Assembly: GCF_000374845.1 (NCBI RefSeq)
Contig: NZ_KB895419.1
Location: 310,001-374,000, forward strand
Direction: 5' to 3'
DNA length: 64,000 nt
Origin: Paenibacillus terrigena DSM 21567
GTDB lineage: Bacteria; Bacillota; Bacilli; Paenibacillales; Paenibacillaceae
Numbering within the stretch: position 1 is the first letter of the stretch; every line of letters starts with the position of its first letter. The translations under genes and the position numbers were made by a program. This document shows, piece after piece, positions 55,013 to 63,592 of this stretch. The notes beneath the pieces were generated by a model that was not told the origin of the DNA, made no database searches, and saw nothing but the letters and a program-made list of their open reading frames with translations.

Positions 55013-56794
55013 TTAAACGAGATATTCTATAAAAATGGTTTTATCAATACTGCTCATCGTGATCGTAATGCGATCCGAACTCTTCAACTCCAATCCTCGG
55101 CTTGCGTCTAACGTACGGCCGGACTTCTCGATTGAGCTAGAGGCTTGATTCTTCAATAGAATGTGATCATTCTTGGCAGGGAAGAAGATAATATGCTCGG
55201 TTTCCTTAAGCTCAGGTGCGAGCTGCAGGAGTTGGTGTAAATTGAATTTGCCTTTAAAAGCTTTTAATTTCTTGTACTGCGGGTAACTTTTCTCTCCGGT
55301 ATTCTCATCACGGATCTCAACGACAAGTTGACCGACGAAGCCGCGATTCGCTTTTTTCACGGCTGCAAGAATGAAATAACCTCCGGTTGCAATCGCAGCC
55401 AATATAATCGCGCCTAGAATAACGGGCCAAATCGGAAATGATTTCTCGTCTTTGGATGCCGGTTGGCTCGGTGTGACGGCAGTTCCGCCAGATGCCTTCG
55501 CATTTATCGTCACAGGATCTGATTCGCGATAGAAGCTCTTTTCTTCAGCTCTTACGGTTAATTCATAGGCTTTCTGATCCGGTACGGTATAGGTTCCTTT
55601 AAAGTGATCCCCCGCGTTGGTCAAAGGCATCTCCGTTACGTTCCCAGTTCCAAGGTCTTTGACTTTGAGGACAGCTGTCATGTTGCTATAGAGACCATTG
55701 TCTTGAAGCTTCTGACCGTTGCTCGTGAGATAGGCGCCAATGTCAATGGTATCTCCCTTTTTATACGTTTTCTGAGGGATCGGGTCTAGCGCCAGTTCCA
55801 AATCGTAGTTAAAGACGAGATTGATGTCGATTTTGTTCTTGTCTGCACCTTTGACTTGAAGTTTCCAATCGCCCTGAACAGGTTTGAGCATTTTCACCAG
55901 GGTGTAGCTCTTTGACTTCGATATCAGGACTTCATTGGAAGGAACAGGAATAGATTGTCCTGATGGATTCGTTAATTTGATGTCAACAGGTTTGGATGAC
56001 ATAATGGAGATATTCGCTTCAAGGACGTTCGAATTCGGAACATTGACTGTGACATCTTGATAGTTTCCGTTCCCCGTTAGGGATTGAATAGGGACAATAT
56101 TAAGTTTCAAATGGCTGGCAAATATTTCACTTAGAATTTGAGGGAGATCATCGGCTGAACTCGTCTCGAAAGATTTGGCGCCCGTTCGCGTAGATAAGTC
56201 TGCTAGAGCTTCCTTATTCAGTTTGCCATCCGCATTGAGCCCAATGGTATAGATCGGAATATTCTTGTTCTTCGCGTCTTCGACGGCTTGGTTCAATTCT
56301 TGGTCTGATTGTGCTTGCGTCCGATTGGATTTCTTGTTCAATGCGTTATTGCCGTCTGCAAGGACGACGATCATGGGTTCGTGGCTTGCATCCGCACCAT
56401 CTTCTAGCACTTTAACCGCTTCACGAACCCCGACTGCAATATCCGTATAGGTGCCGCGATTAAGTTGATCAATAAATTGCTTTAAATCTTGTTTGTCCGT
56501 ATTGGATTTGATTTCAAGAAGTGCTTTTTCACGCTCGATTCGATCCGTATAGGCAATGATGCCCACCTTATCGCCCTGAACGGATAACATGTCGATGAAC
56601 ATTTTCATCGCTTCATTGCCGATTTTGTTTTTGTCGCTGCTATTCATCGAGTTACTGACATCCACGACCAGCACTGCGTCAATCTTAGACGATTGGGCAG
56701 CCGCGTGAGCAGCAGGTATGCTACCGGCCAGAGGAAGAAGCAGCATCGAGAAGGTTAGCATCAAGATCATAAGGCCGATTTTATTTTTAAACAT
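55013..56794 (-). CDS. Secreted VWA protein anchored by one TM segment, with cytoplasmic tail
   Basis: 593 residues. Signal peptide ending PAAHA (about 31), VWA domain (about 36-225) with MIDAS DVSNS (45-49) and ADGNNALN, Ig-like beta domains (about 230-430), TM at about 455-477 (VILGAIILAAIATGGYFILA), then a 115-residue cytoplasmic tail (GKFNLHQLLQLAPELKETEH; LELKSSDRITITMSS) that resembles an FHA-like beta domain without proof. It is the first gene of the minus-strand operon, 33 nt before the tubulin-like gene. It could link the outside of the membrane to the tubulin/GTPase machinery (inference). Confidence 0.83.
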   Translation of the reverse strand: MFKNKIGLMILMLTFSMLLLPLAGSIPAAHAAAQSSKIDAVLVVDVSNSMNSSDKNKIGNEAMKMFIDMLSVQGDKVGIIAYTDRIEREKALLEIKSNTDKQDLKQFIDQLNRGTYTDIAVGVREAVKVLEDGADASHEPMIVVLADGNNALNKKSNRTQAQSDQELNQAVEDAKNKNIPIYTIGLNADGKLNKEALADLSTRTGAKSFETSSADDLPQILSEIFASHLKLNIVPIQSLTGNGNYQDVTVNVPNSNVLEANISIMSSKPVDIKLTNPSGQSIPVPSNEVLISKSKSYTLVKMLKPVQGDWKLQVKGADKNKIDINLVFNYDLELALDPIPQKTYKKGDTIDIGAYLTSNGQKLQDNGLYSNMTAVLKVKDLGTGNVTEMPLTNAGDHFKGTYTVPDQKAYELTVRAEEKSFYRESDPVTINAKASGGTAVTPSQPASKDEKSFPIWPVILGAIILAAIATGGYFILAAVKKANRGFVGQLVVEIRDENTGEKSYPQYKKLKAFKGKFNLHQLLQLAPELKETEHIIFFPAKNDHILLKNQASSSIEKSGRTLDASRGLELKSSDRITITMSSIDKTIFIEYLV

Positions 56795-56898
56795 AGGTAA
56801 GGCTCCTTTTTCTGTGTGATCTTATTTGTTATTCTAGATATTCATGCTTAATACAAGATGAAATAAGAATAAAGAAAATAATGTAAAAAAATCTAGTT

Positions 56899-56916
56899 TT
56901 GTATCGTATCATACAA
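56899..56916. promoter_or_regulatory. Palindrome in the divergent control region
   Basis: TTGTATCGTATCATACAA has perfect 6-bp arms (TTGTAT/ATACAA) separated by 6 nt. It lies 105 nt from the VWA start and 120 nt from the small-peptide start, in the only intergenic region of the divergent cluster. It is a candidate operator for both directions. Confidence 0.45.
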
Positions 56917-56930
56917 AAAAAGAACGATGT

Positions 56931-56960
56931 TTGCTAGAATCCCGAATCTTTCATTATGAT
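56931..56960 (+). promoter_or_regulatory. Promoter of the divergent trio
   Basis: TTGCTA (56931-56936) and TATGAT (56955-56960) are separated by 18 nt and lie 75 nt before the ATG of the 49-residue membrane peptide. Both hexamers are one or two bases off the sigma-A consensus. Confidence 0.55.
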
Positions 56961-57035
56961 ATAGTTAAAGCCATTGAACTTCAACTTTTCCAGAATATTG
57001 CTCCTTGTAAAATGTAATAAAGAAAGGAACCTCAT

Positions 57036-57185
57036 ATGTTTGCATACGTATTTATTGGAATTTTGTTTCTCTTTGTCATTGTAAAATGTATTCAATATGG
57101 ATGGCACCGTAAAAAATCATTAGACCCGGCAACCATCGACAAAGCGTTGCTAGGCATGCTGAATTCAGAGCGTGATCAGGCATGA
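57036..57185 (+). CDS. 49-residue single-span membrane peptide
   Basis: Reads MFAYVFIGILFLFVIVKCIQ, then YGWHRKKSLDPATIDKALL and a short polar end. One TM segment (about 3-20) is followed by a basic stop-transfer patch (HRKK) and a short helix, so the C-terminus is probably inside. AAAGGAAC lies 7-8 nt upstream of the ATG. Its TGA overlaps the ATG of the next gene (ATGA), which supports it being a real gene. I know no family for it. Confidence 0.7.
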   Translation: MFAYVFIGILFLFVIVKCIQYGWHRKKSLDPATIDKALLGMLNSERDQA

Positions 57186-58144
57186 ACAAGAGAAACTCCA
57201 AAACCCCTGTATTTTTGAAGTCTTATGATAAAACAAAATATCGATACGAAAAGCTCAAGGTATGCAAGAAATGCCATGCTTTCACGATCTTAGGGGACAC
57301 GACCTGCCCGAATTGCGGCAAACCTCATCTGATCCCTGTCGAAGAACAAGCGGAGCGTAACGCGAAGCATGCCATGCATACAACGGTTCTTATTGCCGTG
57401 TGTATCGGTCTAATTAGCATTCTCTTAAGCAGTACGTTGCTGCAGATGGTGCTATGCGGCATTGCCAGCATCGTGTTGATCGGCGTCTTATGGATCGTGC
57501 AACGAAATGTGCTCGATGCAGAGTGTCTCCGTGCGTTAGATAAGCTATTCCATGCCAATGAGAAAAATGTCCAAGACGGAATCATTCATGATTACAAAGC
57601 TGCAATCGATAATTGGGATACGGATAAGCAGCGTTGTTACGAAATGCTGCGAGAGATCAGCACTTTATTGCACAATGATATGATTCGTATACGGCAACTG
57701 ACGCTGCTTCAGACATTTTTGCTTCGTAAAGATATGGACTTAGAACTTGAACCGCTGCTTGTCCGCAAATATGAACCCGTGCTGGTCGAATATATCGGTG
57801 AGCTGGCAAAGATCAAACGAGACTTGATTAAAGACCGAACGTTTCAATATATCATGGCATACGAGCCAGAAATTATGGGGCAGGAACAGGGTCGAGACAT
57901 CCTAACGGCCGTTGCCGGAGCCACAGTACGCATGAAGCATTACGTTCGCAGTTATTCGGGTTTAGTCAGACGCTATGCCTATAATCTGCCAAAAGATCGT
58001 TTCCTTCGCCTTTACCAGATGATCGAACAATATCCGAACGAAGATTGGGGGCGGCTGTCGGAAGAAGTCATGCGTATTTACACGGAAAAATATCAATGGG
58101 ATCCTGACTTTCAACAAAAAGGTCAAAGGGGTCACACTATATGA
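57182..58144 (+). CDS. Zinc-ribbon membrane protein of the divergent trio
   Basis: 320 residues. An N-terminal zinc ribbon (C28-x2-C31 and C42-x2-C45 in CKKCHAFTILGDTTCPNC) is followed by two TM segments (about 66-85 and 88-107) and a cytoplasmic helical region of about 210 residues (RALDKLFHANEKNVQDGI; DILTAVAGATVRMKHYVRSY). Both ends overlap neighbours by 4 nt. No family recognised. The zinc ribbon echoes that of the GTPase in the opposite arm. Confidence 0.75.
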   Translation: MNKRNSKTPVFLKSYDKTKYRYEKLKVCKKCHAFTILGDTTCPNCGKPHLIPVEEQAERNAKHAMHTTVLIAVCIGLISILLSSTLLQMVLCGIASIVLIGVLWIVQRNVLDAECLRALDKLFHANEKNVQDGIIHDYKAAIDNWDTDKQRCYEMLREISTLLHNDMIRIRQLTLLQTFLLRKDMDLELEPLLVRKYEPVLVEYIGELAKIKRDLIKDRTFQYIMAYEPEIMGQEQGRDILTAVAGATVRMKHYVRSYSGLVRRYAYNLPKDRFLRLYQMIEQYPNEDWGRLSEEVMRIYTEKYQWDPDFQQKGQRGHTI

Positions 58145-59883
58145 CGATCATTCGGGCGATAACCCCTCGAAATGTGATGATTTTTTTGTGCGCGCTGGTT
58201 CTGGTCCTGATCGGGGTTAAAGGGGTATATATCATTCTCAAAATGAATAACGTAGCGGAGGCCGACCGACTGTGGGCTAATAAGCAACTGGTGGAAGCGG
58301 AAACCTCTTATACCAACGCTTTGAATAATCGATGGATTCGTTATCAGGAAGATAAAATATCTGCGCGTTTACTGGAGCTTGCTCCGATTACGGAAATGAA
58401 ACAAACGTTGGCAGATCTGAACATCGAATTGCTTCAGGTGGAGAAGAACAATGATTTCGGACGCTTCATGACGGCATATACGAGCTACCAGATATTTAAA
58501 GCGCCCCATGCTAATGCAGAAAATCCATTCGCTGTCTATTATCAACAAATTGCGAAATCAACGCAAGTCGCTGCGAAGGTAGAAGACACCTTCCAATATT
58601 TCATTGAGCGCTTCTATGCACAGATGTCATCGAATCTCAAAGATAAGAACTACGAGGATGAGAGCTTTAAATCGAATTTGTGGAAGATTCCTTCGGCCTA
58701 CTACCATCGAGATGGCAAACGAGCGGATGATCTATCGGCAACATTCAAGAAGTATGATGAACAGAAGATGGATCAAATCGCGAGCGTGGGCCAATACCAG
58801 ACGTTATTGAATGAAGCTGTGTCCATGCAGAAGACCTATGCAGACTTGGAATTGAAAGGAAGTTGGGTTCCCAAAAAAGTAGAGGCGCTGGTGGGAGCCT
58901 TCTTGCGGAGCGATGTTGGTCAAGCGCGTTATGCTGATTTTGCTATGCATACGAAGATGTATGTTGAATATGCCAAGTCAGTGCAAGTGAAATCGGGTAT
59001 TGAAGCTTATATCAACAGCCAATTTCGGAAATGGATGAAAGAAGCGAAAACGTTGATTCGCAACGGGGAATATCAAAAAGCGATTCTAATCTACGAGGGC
59101 ATTGCGGAATACCAAGATACGAAACAGGAGTTGCAGGATGCGAAGACAGCATGGACGGCAGCGGACCCTGTAAGGCTTCTGAGCGTAGATAGCCGTGTGA
59201 ACTATGAACAGGTAAGCGGTGGGAAAGACCGGTTTGGCGCCCAAGTCTATGTCATTGCGACGGATGCGATGAATAACCTCTATTATGGGACTTCGGATCG
59301 CGACAACCATGTTTCGGTGCTGAAATATGATGCTGTTCCGAAGGGGGTTAAGATTCGAAGCTTAAGGATTGAAGAGAAGTTGAGCACGCGCAATATACCA
59401 GTAATTGTCTTAGAAATGGATTCCAATCAGCGAGGGGCTTGGTACCAGGCATTTAACGTGATTAATGGTCAACTGCACCCATTATTTCAATTCGAGGCGG
59501 ATGGGTATGAAGTACAGTCCGATGGCACATTACACGTGAATAATCCAAATATTGCTGAAGCGGAAGGGCAATTGGCAGTCTATGAACTCGTGAACGACAC
59601 GTACCAATATTCAGGAATCGTACAGCAGTTTACGGATATCGTTGTTGGGGATTTGTGGCAGTATCAGCACATGAAGGTTCGTTTTACCGCGAACATCGTC
59701 ACAGTCGGAGAATCCGGTGTTTATGCCCAAATGGGGGATAGTCTCATACAATTACAAGGCGATTTCTCCTATTCAATCGGAACAGCGGTTATTATCGGAA
59801 CCTTCGATCAGTCGAAAGATGTGCAGATTGGGGATCAAATGCTGAATATTCCGGTCGTAGAAGTGGAGAGCATTACGAACTAG
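58141..59883 (+). CDS. Membrane-anchored protein of the divergent trio
   Basis: 580 residues. A single N-terminal TM (about 13-32, FLCALVLVLIGVKGVYIILK) is followed by an extracytoplasmic helical part (about 35-340) containing TPR-like pairs (ADRLWANKQLVEAETSYTNA; AKTLIRNGEYQKAILIYEGI) and a C-terminal beta-rich part (about 350-580) ending in two small barrel-like domains (LWQYQHMKVRFTANIVTVGE). No family recognised. It overlaps the zinc-ribbon gene by 4 nt and is the last gene of the trio. Confidence 0.75.
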   Translation: MTIIRAITPRNVMIFLCALVLVLIGVKGVYIILKMNNVAEADRLWANKQLVEAETSYTNALNNRWIRYQEDKISARLLELAPITEMKQTLADLNIELLQVEKNNDFGRFMTAYTSYQIFKAPHANAENPFAVYYQQIAKSTQVAAKVEDTFQYFIERFYAQMSSNLKDKNYEDESFKSNLWKIPSAYYHRDGKRADDLSATFKKYDEQKMDQIASVGQYQTLLNEAVSMQKTYADLELKGSWVPKKVEALVGAFLRSDVGQARYADFAMHTKMYVEYAKSVQVKSGIEAYINSQFRKWMKEAKTLIRNGEYQKAILIYEGIAEYQDTKQELQDAKTAWTAADPVRLLSVDSRVNYEQVSGGKDRFGAQVYVIATDAMNNLYYGTSDRDNHVSVLKYDAVPKGVKIRSLRIEEKLSTRNIPVIVLEMDSNQRGAWYQAFNVINGQLHPLFQFEADGYEVQSDGTLHVNNPNIAEAEGQLAVYELVNDTYQYSGIVQQFTDIVVGDLWQYQHMKVRFTANIVTVGESGVYAQMGDSLIQLQGDFSYSIGTAVIIGTFDQSKDVQIGDQMLNIPVVEVESITN

Positions 59884-59931
59884 TCTAGTGCAACGCCTGT
59901 TATGCTGGAAGATAGCTGCGAACTAAGGTGA

Positions 59932-60171
59932 AAAAACCTCTTTCAGACAGATGAATGGGGCAGAATACAATATTACGAGGTGGTAGTTCCAGAAGAAGCG
60001 GACAGGTATGGGATTCCACAATGGTATATCCCTAGGTCTCAAAGACTTGAATGGATTGCAGTTGGCTTATTAGGGAAACTTCGTGTACGCGACGACGGTA
60101 CGTTCCATGATAACCCGAAAGCAGAAGAAACGAAACTAAAACTAAAACTAAAACTAAACAAAGGGACTTAA
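59932..60171 (+). pseudogene. Remnant of a phage tailspike C-terminus (peptidase G2 type)
   Basis: An open stretch without a start reads TDEWGRIQYYEVVVPEEADR, then YIPRSQRLEWIAVGLLGKLR and VRDDGT. This is the pattern of the peptidase G2 intramolecular chaperone/autocleavage domain at the end of phage tail fibres (YIPR-RPEW-AVGLLGKL-VRDDGT). Only the last 75 residues remain, and the end runs into a short tandem repeat encoding KLKLKLKLN. It lies directly after the divergent trio. Confidence 0.7.
60133..60159 (+). repeat. Hexanucleotide tandem repeat AAACTA
   Basis: Four perfect copies of AAACTA plus a partial copy, encoding alternating Lys-Leu in the phage remnant frame. It is probably a replication-slippage tract in decaying DNA. 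Confidence 0.85.
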
Positions 60172-60179
60172 AGAAAATT

Positions 60180-60320
60180 TCAGGATTGCAAAAGCATACC
60201 CAAAAGAATTATTTTTACTTGCCAACGGAAAAAATTATAATTCCTGCTAATCCACATTCACAGAACACAAGAGATAATTGGGAAGACTTTAATCTTTCAA
60301 AAATTGAGAGTGTTGAATAA
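60180..60320 (+). pseudogene. Possible toxin C-terminal remnant
   Basis: An open stretch with no start reads HTQKNYFYLPTEKIIIPANP, then HSQNTRDNWEDFNLSKIESV and a stop at 60318-60320. It has the look of the end of a secreted toxin or nuclease domain and lies just before a SUKH immunity gene, where polymorphic toxin tails are expected. The family cannot be named from this fragment. Confidence 0.35.
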
Positions 60321-60409
60321 CTCTGAAAATAATCAAAAAGTCCGGATGCGATAGCGAGGGCTTGAACGGTAGCTGATTCGAATTAATTGGCAGGGAGGGC
60401 GACTATCCT

Positions 60410-60853
60410 ATGAAAGATGCATTAATGAAGAGATTAAAGACTTTCCTTCATCGGGAGGATAATAGCACACTAGTAGGCAGTCCGGCGAGCCAAGAGGAAA
60501 TTGCTAATGCACAGCAGCGTCTGAATGTAAACTTCCATGAGGACTATGTGCATTTTATCCGGACGTTTGGGGGGGCATATGCAGGTCTTGCGGTATATGC
60601 ATTCTCAAATGGCTCCAGTCTCGGAAACGAAACGGTTGTCGATTTGACTCTTGGGGCCCGAGAGCAATTCAAGGAGCCTCCCTTTGCAGAGGTTTTACGA
60701 ACCAGCTATGTCATCTCTATGGATGGTTCCGGCGATCCGATTATAATCAATGAGGCAGGAAACGTTTTCATTTGTTACCACGATATCGGGGAGATCGAGT
60801 TATTATCGGATTCATTCGAGGCGCTGATCGAGGATAATTTTTATGAATGGTGA
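60410..60853 (+). CDS. SUKH/SMI1-KNR4 family immunity protein
   Basis: 147 residues. The SUKH fold is visible: GSPASQEEIANAQQRLNVNF, then HEDYVHFIRTFGGAYAGLAV, SYVISMDGSGDPIIINEAGN and a final SFEALIEDNFYEW helix. Proteins of this family neutralise contact-delivered toxins and are found next to toxin genes. Nothing toxin-like and intact is left upstream, only the remnant. GGAGGG precedes the ATG by about 12 nt. Confidence 0.87.
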   Translation: MKDALMKRLKTFLHREDNSTLVGSPASQEEIANAQQRLNVNFHEDYVHFIRTFGGAYAGLAVYAFSNGSSLGNETVVDLTLGAREQFKEPPFAEVLRTSYVISMDGSGDPIIINEAGNVFICYHDIGEIELLSDSFEALIEDNFYEW

Positions 60854-60916
60854 ATGTTGTAATGCAAAGTACAGAATTACGTTATATTAAGATAGGATAT
60901 AAAAGGGAGATTTATT

Positions 60917-61387
60917 ATGAATAATAGTATTGCGGAACATTGGAATCTTGAAAAGCATGAACTGCCCGGTATTAACTGCATCATCTTTCCAAATGGCACT
61001 GTAACAATATTAAATTGTTACAGCACATATAACCCCAACACAAAAGAAAGTGAATTTTTTTGCTCTCCCTTGTGTGACACAACCATTGACAGCATTGCAA
61101 AGTATAATGTTGAATATTGGACGATCGTTGATGAATGGGTCAGTATTGATTATCAAGACGGGAAAATCTATGGCGGTGATGGTCAAATGGGAAATGAAGG
61201 ATTTATTGCCTGTACGGATGCTGAGGACCGTTTGGTATGGGGAATATTTTTTGAAAATTCAAACCCTATAAAAAACTTAGAAATCAAAGATAAAATCCTA
61301 ATCGCTATTAATGAGCATACCGAATTACAAATTGAAATCAACTTAGAAAACCTCACCCAAATTAAAATGACTTGCATAAAGTCTTAA
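60917..61387 (+). CDS. Small immunity-like protein
   Basis: 156 residues, acidic, no signal or TM. It begins MNNSIAEHWNLEKHELPGIN and has VEYWTIVDEWVSIDYQDGKI and NEGFIACTDAEDRLVWGIFF, an alpha+beta pattern similar to single-domain immunity proteins. GGGAG stands before the ATG. AT-rich composition matches its neighbours and differs from the nitrate region. The immunity role is inferred from context. Confidence 0.6.
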   Translation: MNNSIAEHWNLEKHELPGINCIIFPNGTVTILNCYSTYNPNTKESEFFCSPLCDTTIDSIAKYNVEYWTIVDEWVSIDYQDGKIYGGDGQMGNEGFIACTDAEDRLVWGIFFENSNPIKNLEIKDKILIAINEHTELQIEINLENLTQIKMTCIKS

Positions 61388-61446
61388 TAAGGATTCATCA
61401 TTTTGCTTTCTCCATATACCACGAAATAAGCATTTTCTAACTTTTT

Positions 61447-61473
61447 GAGAGGGTATTCATAACCTCTCTTTTT
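61447..61473 (+). terminator. Terminator after the immunity-like gene
   Basis: GAGAGGGTA and TAACCTCTC pair around TTCA with one mismatch, followed by TTTTT. The remaining gap to 61777 shows no convincing gene; it holds only AT-rich, degenerate sequence. Confidence 0.65.
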
Positions 61474-61780
61474 CCGTACATCCATCCGAATAAGAGACAT
61501 ACAGTAAAACGAAAAATACAAGGCAAATTTAATTTATCATCCTAGTCTGCACGAAGAATTTCCTATTTCGTTTCAATAGAAATAGGGGTACAGCCAACAA
61601 AACGCGTATTTACAACATTAAGCCATCCATGTGTCCAGATAGGCTCATAAAGTTGGTGAATGAAGCGTCAGAAAAAATTGAAAACGACCTAATCTAGATG
61701 TTCCCACTTAATGTTGTTAATCCACGTTTTGATGGTGGGACCCCTAATTGAACAGAAAGATCAAAGGAGCAAACTAAATG

Positions 61781-62323
61781 ATGAAACAAATACCAAGCAC
61801 GAAATTTCCTAGTCTAGAGTACACACCCGGCGAATCTATTTGCATAGATAACCTAATGCCTGATAACAAGATCCCGTTTTATTTTAATGTGTCGGAAAAA
61901 ATTACACAAAATGAGAGCGCTATCGCTCGTGTTTCCCATGCACTTGATCACATGGATGAGTTGGTAAACAAGGCTCGGGCGCATCTAAGAAATATTATTC
62001 AAAATTCAAAAGACCCTAGTTATAAGTTGCTTCATGATTTCTTTGCTTTTCATCTTTTAGAAATGGATGATGAATGCTTAAAAGTAATGTTTGGGATGGA
62101 GCAACCTGAAACATTAAGTGAACTGGAGATGGTTGACCTACTTATGCTAAAAAGCTTGGGAAGCAGCTTGGGCGAAGGTTGGTTGGGAAGTAACTTTGAA
62201 AATGAGCAAAAAAAACAGATTTTCATCATGGATTTTACTTTTGACCCAGAGTATACGGATCAGTTGATTGTTGTCTATTTGGATGCAAACGATAACATAC
62301 TGACTATTAGCCATGAAAGTTAA
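61781..62323 (+). CDS. DUF2004-like immunity-type protein
   Basis: About 180 residues. It has a beta-strand opening (KFPSLEYTPGESICIDNLMP), a helical centre (VSHALDHMDELVNKARAHLR; LHDFFAFHLLEMDDECLKVM) and a closing strand pair (IFIMDFTFDPEYTDQLIVVY, LDANDNILTISHES). The pattern resembles the DUF2004 family found among immunity genes. ATG 61781 or 61778 both follow AAAGGAGC closely. The closing stop is followed in the same frame by the next small gene. Confidence 0.6.
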   Translation: MKQIPSTKFPSLEYTPGESICIDNLMPDNKIPFYFNVSEKITQNESAIARVSHALDHMDELVNKARAHLRNIIQNSKDPSYKLLHDFFAFHLLEMDDECLKVMFGMEQPETLSELEMVDLLMLKSLGSSLGEGWLGSNFENEQKKQIFIMDFTFDPEYTDQLIVVYLDANDNILTISHES

Positions 62324-62380
62324 GATCAAGAATCTAAGAGCCTAAAAAAAGATGATTTATTCGAAAAACTTGTTTGTAAG

Positions 62381-62683
62381 ATGGAAAAAGCTTTTGGCAT
62401 TAGTTTACCTTACGAAAATAAAAAAGGTCGTTTTATTGCTGAAGGTGACACAGCTGCTTATAAAGTCACACTTGTTGATAGAGTAGATGACCTTAGTGAT
62501 TTGTTGTGTGATGAACATCACACTTTAGATATCCGAATCGATATGGATGAATCCTTGAACAATGAAAAATATGAAGAAGATGTAGTAACAAGATTGAAAA
62601 ATGGTGAAATCAGATGGAAATATGGTATTTGGACTAAAGCTACAGACGATGAGGAATATCGTAAAATTTATCCTGATTCTTAG
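62381..62683 (+). CDS. Short immunity-like protein, possibly truncated
   Basis: 100 residues (MEKAFGISLPYENKKGRFIA; DTAAYKVTLVDRVDDLSDLL; NGEIRWKYGIWTKATDDEEY). The open frame extends upstream to 62324 without a good start, and no ribosome site precedes the ATG, so it may be the remainder of a longer gene. Small, acidic and AT-rich like its neighbours. Family not recognised. Confidence 0.45.
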   Translation: MEKAFGISLPYENKKGRFIAEGDTAAYKVTLVDRVDDLSDLLCDEHHTLDIRIDMDESLNNEKYEEDVVTRLKNGEIRWKYGIWTKATDDEEYRKIYPDS

Positions 62684-62776
62684 AATTTTATATCCTTAAT
62701 TTGCAATATGATGATAGTTGATTTTCGATAGATTTGGATAATAGTTACTATCTTACAAACGAAAAGAGGCAGAGTG

Positions 62777-63592
62777 ATGGAAAAAGACCCTTTCGCACAA
62801 CTTATTATTTGGCATCAAGAAGATGAACATGAAAAAATAGTAGATAGAATTATGGAAATTCCCCAATCAGACAGAGATTATAAGACGGTCAGTTTATTGG
62901 CAAGAGCTATGAATAATCTGGAACGTTACAATGAAGCACTTCAACAGCTTTTGGCTATTGCAAAACTAGGTGAGAATGACCCACTTTGGCATTTTCGTGT
63001 GGGCTACTCCTACTATTATCTTGAACAATATGAGGAAGCATTAAGAGAATTTGAAATTACAGATAAGCTAGATCCAGAAGATAGAGATACTTTGACATTA
63101 TTAGATTGGAGCCGTGGTAAAGTCGACCGAAAGAAAAAGAAACTCAAGCAATCTGCCGCATTGAAAGTTATGAACGAACAAACTATGGTTAACGAAGCAA
63201 GTGAAGTTCCCTTTGAAGATGTAGTAAAAGTTGAAGACAAAATTAAACCATTTGTGCTAAGCGTGCAAGATAATGGTAGTGCGTCATTTGAATATTTAAA
63301 AGATATGTATATTGATGGATATTTCCCTAATTTTCTTGTGGATAAAGTCAAAGCTGAACTAGTTAAAGTTGTTGAATTTTTGGAACAAGGAAATCAAGAT
63401 ATCGAAGAAATTCAGTCAAAGCTTAATTTCGCCATCCATGCAATCAATGATCTTGCAGAAGAGTTTGACGAAAATGACAGCGAAATTGAAACAGTTGCGA
63501 GAGAATCAATTGCACAAACTGTTGAAGATATTTTAGCCTTTTTTGGTATCGAAATAGATACAGAAGTAGCCATTCGTGAACGTGATTGGTAG
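62777..63592 (+). CDS. TPR-containing protein of the immunity array
   Basis: 271 residues. TPR-like helices at about 40-115 (ARAMNNLERYNEALQQLLAI; FRVGYSYYYLEQYEEALREF) are followed by a basic linker (DRKKKKLKQ) and a C-terminal helical domain (SASFEYLKDMYIDGYFPNFL; SKLNFAIHAINDLAEEFDEN). ATG 62777 has AAGAGG 7 nt upstream; GTG 62774 is in frame but closer. The opening MEKDPFAQLIIWHQEDEHEK is repeated in a paralogue at the window edge. Such TPR proteins are common beside contact-toxin immunity genes. Confidence 0.75.
   Translation: MEKDPFAQLIIWHQEDEHEKIVDRIMEIPQSDRDYKTVSLLARAMNNLERYNEALQQLLAIAKLGENDPLWHFRVGYSYYYLEQYEEALREFEITDKLDPEDRDTLTLLDWSRGKVDRKKKKLKQSAALKVMNEQTMVNEASEVPFEDVVKVEDKIKPFVLSVQDNGSASFEYLKDMYIDGYFPNFLVDKVKAELVKVVEFLEQGNQDIEEIQSKLNFAIHAINDLAEEFDENDSEIETVARESIAQTVEDILAFFGIEIDTEVAIRERDW

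Noticed and set aside
60133-60159. CRISPR-like short repeat
   Set aside because: Units are 6 nt with no spacers; it is a simple tandem repeat.
61388-61777. Toxin remnant before the DUF2004-like gene
   Set aside because: A short frame ending NPRFDGGTPN can be read but is too short and lacks any family pattern.
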